Shown one piece after another: positions 8,516 to 19,436 of a stretch of 47,541 nt of DNA. The position numbers and the translations under genes were made by a program. The notes under the pieces were generated by a model. It made no database searches. It saw only the letters and a program-made list of their open reading frames with translations, and was not told the origin of the DNA. The stretch's first letter is position 1. Every line of letters begins with the position of its first letter. Location: positions 1-47,541 of the forward strand of contig QHWT01000089.1 in the NCBI GenBank assembly GCA_003222675.1, given 5' to 3'. The stretch comes from Acidobacteriota bacterium (GTDB taxonomy: Bacteria > Acidobacteriota > Vicinamibacteria > Vicinamibacterales > 2-12-FULL-66-21).

Positions 8516-8590
8516 ACCCGCCTCGTGCACGCCGGTCTGAAGACCGCTCCACGCCGGGTCCAAAGACCCGGCCTACATTCAGGCGGAAGA
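8497..8590. repeat. Hairpin repeat cluster between convergent iolB and PfkB kinase
   Basis: Three hairpins lie side by side: GGCGGGTC-TTTA-GACCCGCC (8503-8522), a CGGTCTGAAGACCG type (about 8533-8546), and CCGGGTCCAAAGACCCGG (8553-8572). They end in TTCAGGCGGAA. They occupy the whole gap between two convergent genes and overlap both stop codons. They probably act as a bidirectional terminator; no U-tract is evident, so the mechanism is uncertain. Confidence 0.75.
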
Positions 8591-9516
8591 AGCTGCTTGC
8601 TGCATCAGGTGCATCGTTTCTTCCAGCGTCGGTACGCCGTTGATGGCACCGAGCCGCGTGCAACTCACGCCGGCCGCGGCATTCGCGAAGCGCAGCATGT
8701 CCTCAGGCCCGTCGCCTCGCAGCAACGCGACAATCATCGCGCCGCGGAAGACGTCGCCCGCGCCGGTGGTGTCGACGGCCTCGATTTGAAACGCCGGCTC
8801 CCGGTAGACGCGATCGCCATCGAGCAGAATCGCGCCGCGCGGGCCGAGCGTCACGCACATCCGCCCTGCGTTCAACCGGCGCAGCTTGCGCAGCGCGCGC
8901 TCGAAGTCCGCTTCACCCGTCAGCGCCTTCGGCACGTGCTCGGCGAACACAGGCATCGTCACCGCTGAGACCAGTTCTTCCGTCCGCGGCGTCAGCCGGT
9001 CGATGTCGCTCGTGACGATGACGCCCGCATCGCGTGCCATCCGCGCCGCGCGGATGGCCGCATCCTGATCCACATCGTCCACGTGGACGACGTGCGCGGC
9101 CATCAGGATCTCGGGAGGCAGCTCGCGCGGGCGCAGCGTGAGCCCTTCGTGACGGTCCCAGAGGACGATGCGCTCCCCCGCCTGCTCGTCCACCATGATC
9201 ACGGCGAACTGGTTGGTGACATCGCGGATGACCGCATCGCTCATGTCGACGTCGCGCCGTGCGAGCTCGTCGCGGAGACGGCGGCCGTTGTCGTCGGTGC
9301 CGGTCGCGCCGATGTACTTCGTGCGCAGCCCCATCGCGGTGCAGGTGCAGAGCGCCGTCGCCACCTGCCCTCCGCACGAGAGCGAGTGGCTGCTGATCCG
9401 CATCTTCGCGTTCGGGCCGTCGCGCTCGGGATACGCGGGAAGCTGGTAGACGTAGTCGACGGAATTCGCGCCGATGCCGACGACATCGAAGACCGGACCA
9501 ATCTGCGCAGGGTCCA

Positions 9517-9520
<4 letters not shown>
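8579..9520 (-). CDS. PfkB-family carbohydrate kinase, substrate unknown
   Basis: 313 residues with the ribokinase fold: N-terminal [33 protein letters not shown] at 48-59 (PfkB signature 1 region) and [12 protein letters not shown] at 250-261 (signature 2), with catalytic Asp256. It phosphorylates a sugar or nucleoside-like alcohol with ATP. It is not a convincing IolC: there is no IolC-type N-terminal region and it sits at the far end of the carAB operon. Its ATGATG overlaps the carB stop by four bases, so it is translated with carB. The stop TGA and the preceding Ser-Ala come from a TTCCGCCTGA repeat. The link to pyrimidine or arginine precursors is unexplained. Confidence 0.85.
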
Positions 9521-12804
<3,284 letters not shown>

Positions 12805-12815
12805 GTATCAAGGGC

Positions 12816-12862
12816 AGCTTCCAGCTTCCAGCTTCCAGCTCCCAGCTGGTGGCTGGTGGCTG
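12816..12862. repeat. AGCTTCC micro-repeat in the carA-carB gap
   Basis: The 7-base phrase AGCTTCC occurs three times in a row, then AGCTCCC, then GGTGGCT repeats up to the carA stop codon. It fills almost the whole carA-carB gap and leaves no clear ribosome binding site for carB. Confidence 0.75.
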
Positions 12863-13987
12863 CTACGCGCGTTTGTCCATCTCTTCGACGAACTGCTTGA
12901 ACAGGTAATCCGCGTCGTGCGGCCCGGGCGACGCTTCCGGATGGTATTGCACGCAGAACACCGGTTTCGTCTTGTGACGCAGACCCTCGACGGTGCCGTC
13001 GTACAGATTGACGTGCGTGACGGCGACATCCGGTGGCAGCGATTGCGGGTCGACCGCGAAGCCGTGATTCTGCGAGGTGATCTCGACCTTGCGCGATTCC
13101 AGCTCCTTCACCGGGTGGTTTGCGCCCCGATGACCGAACTTCAACTTGTAGGTCTGGCCGCCCAACGCCAGCGAAAGGATCTGATGCCCGAGACAGATGC
13201 CGAATGTCGGCACGTCGGCGCCGACGAGCTGCTTCGCGTGACCGATCGCGTACGACAGCGCCGCGGGATCGCCGGGGCCGTTACTCAAGAAAACGCCGTC
13301 AGGCTTCGTCGCGAGGAGGTCGGACGCCGACGCGGTGGCCGGAAAGACCGTGACGTCACAGCCATAGGCGCTGAAGCGGCGCAGGATGTTCCACTTCATG
13401 CCGAAATCGTACGCCGTCACGCGCAGATTGCGCCGCGAGCGCCGCTCCGGCGCCGGACGGAACTCGTCGTCCATTCCCGTGGGCGTCCATTCGAACGGCC
13501 GCTCGCATGTAACACCGAGGACGAGATCCGATCCCTCCATCTGCGGCAACGCCTGCGCGCGATCGACGAGCTCGCGCGGGTCGACCTCGCCCGTCGCGAT
13601 GATGCCGCGCATGACGCCGGCCGAGCGCAGCACGCGCGTGAGCGCACGCGTGTCAACGTCGGCAATCGCGACGATGTTGTTTGCGACGAGGTACTCGCGC
13701 AACGTGGCGTCCGCGCGCCAGTTGCTGGCGATGGGCGATTGGTCGCGGATGATGAAACCGGCGACCTGCGGCGCGCGGGATTCCTGGTCGTCGGGCGCGA
13801 CGCCGTAGTTACCCATCTCCGGCGCCGTCATCGCGACGATCTGCCCGGCATACGAGGGATCGGTGAGCACTTCCTGGTAGCCCGTCATGCTGGTGTTGAA
13901 CACCACTTCGCCGCCGGTCTCACCGGTGGCTCCTGCCGCCTCACCTTCGTACCAGATGCCGTTTTCGAGCGCGAGTATCGCTTTCAT
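12863..13987 (-). CDS. carA: Carbamoyl-phosphate synthase small subunit (CarA)
   Basis: 374 residues from ATG 13987 ([15 protein letters not shown]). This is the glutamine amidotransferase subunit that hydrolyses glutamine and passes ammonia to CarB. Seen: the N-terminal CarA domain with [26 protein letters not shown]; the class I GATase domain with the nucleophile in [26 protein letters not shown]; and the His-Glu pair in [15 protein letters not shown] longer reading from further upstream is possible but would overlap the preceding gene heavily. The chosen ATG overlaps the stop of the PEGA pseudokinase gene by four bases, so the two are probably translationally coupled. Confidence 0.96.
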   Translation of the reverse strand: MKAILALENGIWYEGEAAGATGETGGEVVFNTSMTGYQEVLTDPSYAGQIVAMTAPEMGNYGVAPDDQESRAPQVAGFIIRDQSPIASNWRADATLREYLVANNIVAIADVDTRALTRVLRSAGVMRGIIATGEVDPRELVDRAQALPQMEGSDLVLGVTCERPFEWTPTGMDDEFRPAPERRSRRNLRVTAYDFGMKWNILRRFSAYGCDVTVFPATASASDLLATKPDGVFLSNGPGDPAALSYAIGHAKQLVGADVPTFGICLGHQILSLALGGQTYKLKFGHRGANHPVKELESRKVEITSQNHGFAVDPQSLPPDVAVTHVNLYDGTVEGLRHKTKPVFCVQYHPEASPGPHDADYLFKQFVEEMDKRA

Positions 13988-16068
13988 TGAAATCGTTCGA
14001 GTGAGCCGGTCACCCGGCGGACCTCTCCCGCCGTGACCGTGGCCGTGGAGAACCACGGTTTATGTGCCGCGAGTTCGATCCGCACCACGTGCGTGCCGAT
14101 GGGCACCGCCGGAAGATCGAGCGGTGTCTTGCCGACGACCCGGCCGTCGAGCAGCACGTTGGCGCCCTGCGGTCGTGAATCGACGAACAGCTCGCCGGTG
14201 AAGCCAACCTGGCTAGTGGTGGCGGCCGGCGGTCGCGCGGATGCGGGCGGCCGGGCGGATACGGCCGGCGGCTCGGCGGCGGCGCGATTCGCGCGCTGCA
14301 GCCGCACGTCGACGGTGCGCGCGGTGGATCGCGAGGTCAGTGCCACCTCTTCACGCGCGACCTGATAGCCCTCATGCACGATGCGCACGACGTAGGCGCC
14401 GAGCGGAAGATCCTCGAGCGTGAGCGGCGTGCGGCCGCGCCACCGACCGTTGATGGTAACGGCCGCGCGTGCCGGCGCCGATCGCACGACGAGCTGGCCC
14501 AGTTTGACGGCAGGAGACACTGGTGATGCCGGCGCTTCGGTCGGTGGCGCCGCGGCTGGCGATCGTGACACCGCCTGCTCGCTCCATTGACGCGGATCGG
14601 CCTTCGAGGACCCAGCGGTCGGCGACGCCGCGTCTCGAGCGAGCCCGGCTGCCGTGGTTTCGGGCGCGACACGATCGCGGCTTCGAACGAAGTAGCCTGC
14701 GGCAAATCCGGCGAGCAATCCAATCACGAGCGTGACGGCGAGCGGCAACACCGCCGGTCGCGATCGTTCGGGCTCGTCGCTCAGTTCCGGTGGGTACTCG
14801 GGCGCCGGTGCCACGTATTCGGGCTCCGCCGGCGTGTAGATCGGCGCGTGTTCTGCGAGGGTTTCGTATGAGGCTTCGAGCGGACGGCGGGCGTCCGCAT
14901 CCGCCTGCTGCGCCTCGACGAAATCGTCGGCAAACCGCGCGGCATCGTCATCGCGCGCGAGCGGCTCGCCGTGGTCGCCTGTCGTGGGAACTTCCTCGAA
15001 GTTCAGCAGTGCGGGCTCGGCGATCGCCTCGCCCTCGATCGCGGCGTGCAACGGATCGAGCTGCTCCTCGATCGCGAACTCGCCAGGGCTCCGGGGTGCG
15101 GGATCCGGGGCGCGGGGTGCGGGATCCGGCCTGAGCGAATCGGGACTCGCGACGCGAGACTCAGGACTCGCGACCCGCGACTCGGGACTTACCGCGGCAA
15201 TCACCGCAACCGTCGCGACGGCATCTGTGATGGATTGTCCGCGCGCGGCGGACTCCAAGGCGCTGGCGAAGGCAAGCGCGCTGCCGTAGCGCCGGGCCGG
15301 ATCATCATTCATGGCGCGCGCGAGAACGACGAGCATCGCATCGGCGTGCTCCCCCGCGTCCGTCGGCAGCGATCCGATCTGCGCGCCGGTGCCCGCGGGC
15401 CGCCGTCCGGTCAGCAACTCGAACGAAATTGCCGCGAGCGCAAACACATCCGCGGGCGTGCTCCACTCGGCGCCGGCAATCCGCTCGGGCGCGCTGTAGG
15501 GCCGACGCACAGGTGCGCGGATACCGACACGCTCCAGCGCCTCGACCACGCCGAATCCCGTCGCCCGTGCCTCGTCGGGCGTGACGAAGACGTCTCTCGG
15601 ATGCAGGGCGCCATGGCCCACTCCCGCGGCGCGCGCGAAGTCGATGGCCCCGGCGAGTTGCGTGATGAACGGCAGCGCCTTCTCGATCGAAGCGGGCGCA
15701 TAGTGCCGCATCGCCACGTCGAGCGACTCGGCCGCGACGTACTCTTCAGCGCGATACGCAACGGTCCCTTCGACACCTGCGGCGATTGGCTCGACGATCG
15801 ATGGATGAAACAGTCCGGCTTCTGTCGCGCGGCTCAACTCATCCGCGAGCGCCTGGGCCTGCTCCGGGACGATGTCGAGACGAAAGACCTTCACGCCGAC
15901 CAGTCGGTCGCGCGTCGGCTCATACGTACGAAAAACGGGACCAAGCGCGCCAACACCAATCTGGTGCAGCACCCGGAAGGGGCCGTACGCAGGCGGCGGC
16001 GAGTATGAGGTGTGGTCCTCTCGGGTCAGTGGATGGATCTCCTCGGCAGGATCGTCAGAATGTAACAT
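13984..16068 (-). CDS. PEGA-domain membrane pseudokinase of the Ser/Thr kinase family
   Basis: 694 residues. A kinase-like domain covers about 29-275, then comes an acidic/proline-rich linker, one membrane helix (about 439-461) and two PEGA domains (about 522-590 and 620-694) expected in the periplasm. The glycine loop ([10 protein letters not shown], 37-46) and Lys60 (VGVK) remain, and the activation segment end is SAPERI. The catalytic HRD is HGA (152-154), the loop Lys is His156, the loop Asn is Asp159, and DFG is GFG (171-173). Three essential residues are therefore gone, so catalysis is unlikely. It may bind ATP or a partner. It is the first gene of a unit with carA and carB. The linker at 294-329 is built from a G-rich nucleotide repeat. 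Confidence 0.85.
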   Translation of the reverse strand: MLHSDDPAEEIHPLTREDHTSYSPPPAYGPFRVLHQIGVGALGPVFRTYEPTRDRLVGVKVFRLDIVPEQAQALADELSRATEAGLFHPSIVEPIAAGVEGTVAYRAEEYVAAESLDVAMRHYAPASIEKALPFITQLAGAIDFARAAGVGHGALHPRDVFVTPDEARATGFGVVEALERVGIRAPVRRPYSAPERIAGAEWSTPADVFALAAISFELLTGRRPAGTGAQIGSLPTDAGEHADAMLVVLARAMNDDPARRYGSALAFASALESAARGQSITDAVATVAVIAAVSPESRVASPESRVASPDSLRPDPAPRAPDPAPRSPGEFAIEEQLDPLHAAIEGEAIAEPALLNFEEVPTTGDHGEPLARDDDAARFADDFVEAQQADADARRPLEASYETLAEHAPIYTPAEPEYVAPAPEYPPELSDEPERSRPAVLPLAVTLVIGLLAGFAAGYFVRSRDRVAPETTAAGLARDAASPTAGSSKADPRQWSEQAVSRSPAAAPPTEAPASPVSPAVKLGQLVVRSAPARAAVTINGRWRGRTPLTLEDLPLGAYVVRIVHEGYQVAREEVALTSRSTARTVDVRLQRANRAAAEPPAVSARPPASARPPAATTSQVGFTGELFVDSRPQGANVLLDGRVVGKTPLDLPAVPIGTHVVRIELAAHKPWFSTATVTAGEVRRVTGSLERFQ
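15082..15189. repeat. In-frame G-rich and GACTCGCG repeats inside the pseudokinase linker
   Basis: The plus strand reads GGGGTGCGGGATCCGG twice with variations, then several near copies of GACTCGCGAC. The minus strand translates these as [14 protein letters not shown] and [16 protein letters not shown] (residues 294-329). The same GGGGTGCGGGATCCGG phrase fills the spacer at 22147-22195. Confidence 0.75.
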
Positions 16069-16089
16069 GAATTTGCTGTAGTGGTCCGT

Positions 16090-16125
16090 CTCCAGGCGGA
16101 ACGTGCGGTCCGGCTGAAGCCGGAC
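16090..16125. repeat. CCGGCTgaAGCCGG dispersed palindrome upstream of bshC
   Basis: CAGGCGGAACGTGCGGT is followed by CCGGCTGAAGCCGG, the same palindrome type found inside the PIG-L/NEW3 coding sequence at 20437-20450. It lies in the gap between the divergent pseudokinase and bshC genes, which argues against starting bshC as early as 16081. Confidence 0.6.
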
Positions 16126-16176
16126 TCCGAAAGCGCGGGATCCGCGGGATGCGCGAAGGCGTCACAGGCGGATGAG

Positions 16177-17901
16177 ATGTCGCGCCGCCTTGACAGTTTT
16201 CTGAAGCCTCTGAGAGAGTACGGCACCGTGTCCGCGGAACCTGCCACTCCCCTTCCCGGCACTCAATCCGCCGGTCGTCTGCGTGCCAGTGCCGTCGACG
16301 TGCGCCGCTTTCCGTGGGTGCGTCCGCTCGCCGGAGAATACGCGTTCAACTACGGGCGCGTCGATGGGCTGTATGCGGGCGACCCCAACGATCCCGCAGC
16401 GTGGCGTACGGCGATCGCGCGGGTGCAGCAGCACAACCGCAACCGCGACGGGATTGCGCGCGTCATCCGGACACAACAGGAGCAACGCGGCGCTCCGCCG
16501 GCCGCGCGCGACGCTGCCGCGCGGCTCGCGGATCGGTCGACGGTGGCCGTCGTCACTGGCCAGCAAGCGGGCGCGTTCGGCGGACCGCTGTTCACGCTGC
16601 TCAAGGCGGTGACGGCGCTGCAGCTCGCGGGTCGCACCGCGCGCGATCACGATGTTCCCGCGATCGCGATCTTCTGGGTCGATGCCGAAGATCACGATTG
16701 GGACGAAGTGCAGAGCTGTACGGTGCTCGACGCGGAGTTCCAGCCCCGCACCGTCACGCTCCCGCCGCCAGAGGGCGCGGGCGATCTGTCGGTCGCGGCA
16801 CTCACTCTGGATCAGCGCGTCGAGCAGGCCATCTCGGAGCTCGAGGCCGCACTCCCTAAAACGGAATTCACCACAGGCGTCATCGATTCGCTGACCCACG
16901 CGTGGCGCCCTGGGAGTGGCATGGGGCGCGCGTTCGCCACGTGGCTCGAACACCTGCTCGGTCCTTACGGGCTGATCGTGTTCGAGTCGTCGGATCCCGC
17001 AGCCAAGCCGCTCGTCGGCGAGGTCTTTACACGCGAGCTTGCAATGGCCGGACGCACCGCGGCGCTCGCCGCGGAAGCGGGCGACGCGCTGGCGTCGTGC
17101 GGGCACGCGCCGCAGGTGGTGCCGCAACCCGACTCCTTGTCGTTGTTCCGGCTGGATCACGGCCGGCGTCCTATTCGACGGCAGGGCGCTGACTTCGTCG
17201 CAGGCGACGAGGTGTTTTCAGCGGACGCGCTCGCGCGCGAAGCGGCGGCGCATCCCGACGGATTCAGTCCGAACGTGCTCCTGCGGCCGATCGTGCAGGA
17301 CACGCTGTTCCCGACGATCTGCTACGTGCCAGGCCCGAGCGAGCTCGCGTACCTCGGACAGCTCCGCGGCGTCTACGAACAGTTTGGCGTGCCGATGCCG
17401 CTGATGTACCCGCGTGCCACCGTGACGCTGCTCGATTCCGGCGCGTCACGATTCATGTCGAAGTACGGATTGCCGCTCGAGGATCTGCAGCCGCCGGATG
17501 AATCGGCGCTGAACCGCCTGCTCACATCGCAATTGCCGGCGGAAGTCGAACAGGCGCTGCGCGACGCCGGGTCGCAGATTCAGCAGTCGATGAAGCGGAT
17601 CGTCGACGTGCTCCCCTCCCTCGATCCGACTCTGGCCGGCGCAGCGAAGACGACGCTGGGCAAGATGGAACACGAGCTGCGGGCGCTTCAGACGAAAGTG
17701 ATCCACGCGGCGAAACGCCGCGATGAGACGCTCCGTCGCCAGTTCACGCGCGCGCAGGCGCAGGCGTTCCCACACGGCCATCCGCAGGAACGCACGCTCG
17801 GCGTGGTCTACTTCCTGGACAAGTTCGGACCGGGGCTCGTCGATCTGCTCCTGACACAGCTTCCGCTCGAAATGGGCAAACACTGGGTGATCACGCTGTG
17901 A
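16177..17901 (+). CDS. bshC: Putative cysteine ligase BshC (bacillithiol synthesis family)
   Basis: 574 residues from ATG 16177; an upstream GTG at 16081 stays open but would read through a dispersed repeat. Motifs of the BshC family: DVRRFPWVRPLAGEYAFNY, AVVTGQQAGAFGGPLFTLLKA (a Rossmann-like nucleotide-binding region), FWVDAEDHDWDEVQSC, YVPGPSELAYLGQLRGVYEQFGVPMPLMYPR, a coiled-coil stretch near 490-530, and the C-terminal HPQERTLGVVYFLDKFGPGLVDLL. In Firmicutes BshC adds cysteine to glucosaminyl-malate to finish bacillithiol. No bshA or bshB is adjacent, so whether this organism makes bacillithiol or a variant thiol is unknown. It is convergent with argH. Confidence 0.88.
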   Translation: MSRRLDSFLKPLREYGTVSAEPATPLPGTQSAGRLRASAVDVRRFPWVRPLAGEYAFNYGRVDGLYAGDPNDPAAWRTAIARVQQHNRNRDGIARVIRTQQEQRGAPPAARDAAARLADRSTVAVVTGQQAGAFGGPLFTLLKAVTALQLAGRTARDHDVPAIAIFWVDAEDHDWDEVQSCTVLDAEFQPRTVTLPPPEGAGDLSVAALTLDQRVEQAISELEAALPKTEFTTGVIDSLTHAWRPGSGMGRAFATWLEHLLGPYGLIVFESSDPAAKPLVGEVFTRELAMAGRTAALAAEAGDALASCGHAPQVVPQPDSLSLFRLDHGRRPIRRQGADFVAGDEVFSADALAREAAAHPDGFSPNVLLRPIVQDTLFPTICYVPGPSELAYLGQLRGVYEQFGVPMPLMYPRATVTLLDSGASRFMSKYGLPLEDLQPPDESALNRLLTSQLPAEVEQALRDAGSQIQQSMKRIVDVLPSLDPTLAGAAKTTLGKMEHELRALQTKVIHAAKRRDETLRRQFTRAQAQAFPHGHPQERTLGVVYFLDKFGPGLVDLLLTQLPLEMGKHWVITL

Positions 17902-17907
17902 TCACCT

Positions 17908-17970
17908 GACGTAGCGCAACCCTTCAGGGCTGCGCGTGTCACGAGCAGGGCTAAAGCCCTGCGCTACGGG
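17908..17970. repeat. Hairpin pair between convergent bshC and argH
   Basis: GTAGCGCAACCCTTCAGGGCTGCGC is followed by AGGGCTAAAGCCCTGCGCTAC (17946-17966). Each contains an AGGGCT/AGCCCT or CCCT/AGGG stem, and the outer GTAGCGCA..TGCGCTAC blocks can pair with each other. It fills the 79-base convergent gap and probably serves as a two-way terminator. Confidence 0.7.
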
Positions 17971-17980
17971 AATCGGTGCA

Positions 17981-19435
17981 TCAGAGCGCCGCGCTGATCT
18001 CTTTCAGCTGCTTCTCGGCGCGCTCGAGTCGCGCGCGCACATCCTTCAGCCACTCGTCATCACCGCGAAGCAACCCCTGCGACACTCCAATTGCCCGCAA
18101 CGTCTCCGACGGCGCGGGACCGCCATACGTCTTCCGCACGTCGACGAAATGGCGCGGGCTGAGAATCTCCGCGAGCGCCGCTTCATCGTAGACGATCTCG
18201 GTGCCCGTCACGTCCTTTGAAACGTCTCGCAGTGCCAGCGACAGCGGGCGCTCCGGCGCCGTCCTTGCGCTCGCGATGAGGCGCGACGCGATCGCGTGGC
18301 CTGCCTTGAACGGCAGCCGATGCTCGCGCGCGAGCGTGTCCGCAAGCTCGGTGACGGTGATCCATCCCTGCTCGGCGCGCGCGGCGAGCCTGGCGACGTC
18401 GAACTCCGCGTGCTCCATGGCCGCCGCGACCAGCATTACGGCGCGTGCCGCATCCTTGAACATCACCGTCACGAGCGGCTGCAGATCGTCTTCCGTGTCG
18501 ACGATGTCACCGAACGGAGTGTTGTGGATGGCGAGCATGATCGCGGACGCCTGGCCGAGCGCCTTGCTGCCAATGGCGCGCGCGTGCTCGAGCGCAACCG
18601 GGTTGCGCTTCTGCGGCATGATGCTGCTGCACTGGACGAAACCGTCGGACAGGCGCAGGTAGCCGAACTCGCTCGTGCACCACAGGAGCAGGTCCTGCAC
18701 GACGCGTCCGAGGCCCGCCACCAACACCGCGGCCGCGCTGATGCTCTCGAGCAGGTAATCAACCGTGGCAATGCTGCCGTACGTGTTGCCGGTCACCTCG
18801 TCGAAGCCGAGCAGCGTCGTCGTGCGTGTTCGATCGATTGGAAAGCCGGTGCCGGTGATCGCGCACGCGCCGAGCGGATTGCGATTCGTGCTCGCGTAGG
18901 CCGCGCGCAGGCGGACGGTATCTCGCTCCAACTGCTCGATGACGGCGAGCAGATAATGCGCAATCGTCGACGGCTGCGCCGGCTGCGTGTGCGTGTGGGC
19001 CGCGAACACGTGCTCGCGATGCGTGGCCGCGAGCGCCAGCAGCACGCGCCGCAGCGAGAGCGTCCCCTCGACGATCGTCAGGATCATCTCCCGCTGGTGC
19101 ATGCGGTACATCGTCATGTCGATGTCGTTGCGGGATCGCGCCGTGTGAAGCCGCCCCGCGGCGTCCTCGCCGCAGCGCTCCACGATCAATCGATCCAGGT
19201 AGAAGAACAGGTCCTCGTAGGTGCCGTCGTACGAGGCCTTGCGCACGTCATCGAGTGAAATGGTGTCGAGCGCCGCGCGGATCCTGTGGGCCTCGTCGCG
19301 CGCCACAATCCCCTGCTCCGCCAGCATCGCCAGGTGCGCGTAATTGATCGCCATCAGCGGCGCGAGGAACCGGGCTTTTGCGTCTTCGAAATTCTCGTTG
19401 AGAACGAGACGCACGTACTCGGGAGAGAAGCGCAC
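17981..19435 (-). CDS. argH: Argininosuccinate lyase family protein (ArgH)
   Basis: 484 residues of the fumarase/aspartase superfamily. ArgH splits argininosuccinate to arginine and fumarate. Seen: TARSRNDIDM at 98-107, AAHTHTQPAQPS at 145-156, the signature SSIMPQKRNPVALEHARAIG at 270-289, and an ASL-type C-terminal region LPFKAGHAIASRLI. The usual N-terminal WGGRF segment is missing: the protein begins MRFSPEYVRLVLNENF from a GTG one base after the stop of the upstream NEW3 gene. No other arginine gene is near. A related lyase with another substrate is possible, but the TxRSRND and HTHTQPAQP motifs favour ArgH. Confidence 0.82.
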   Translation of the reverse strand: MRFSPEYVRLVLNENFEDAKARFLAPLMAINYAHLAMLAEQGIVARDEAHRIRAALDTISLDDVRKASYDGTYEDLFFYLDRLIVERCGEDAAGRLHTARSRNDIDMTMYRMHQREMILTIVEGTLSLRRVLLALAATHREHVFAAHTHTQPAQPSTIAHYLLAVIEQLERDTVRLRAAYASTNRNPLGACAITGTGFPIDRTRTTTLLGFDEVTGNTYGSIATVDYLLESISAAAVLVAGLGRVVQDLLLWCTSEFGYLRLSDGFVQCSSIMPQKRNPVALEHARAIGSKALGQASAIMLAIHNTPFGDIVDTEDDLQPLVTVMFKDAARAVMLVAAAMEHAEFDVARLAARAEQGWITVTELADTLAREHRLPFKAGHAIASRLIASARTAPERPLSLALRDVSKDVTGTEIVYDEAALAEILSPRHFVDVRKTYGGPAPSETLRAIGVSQGLLRGDDEWLKDVRARLERAEKQLKEISAAL

Positions 19436-19436
19436 G

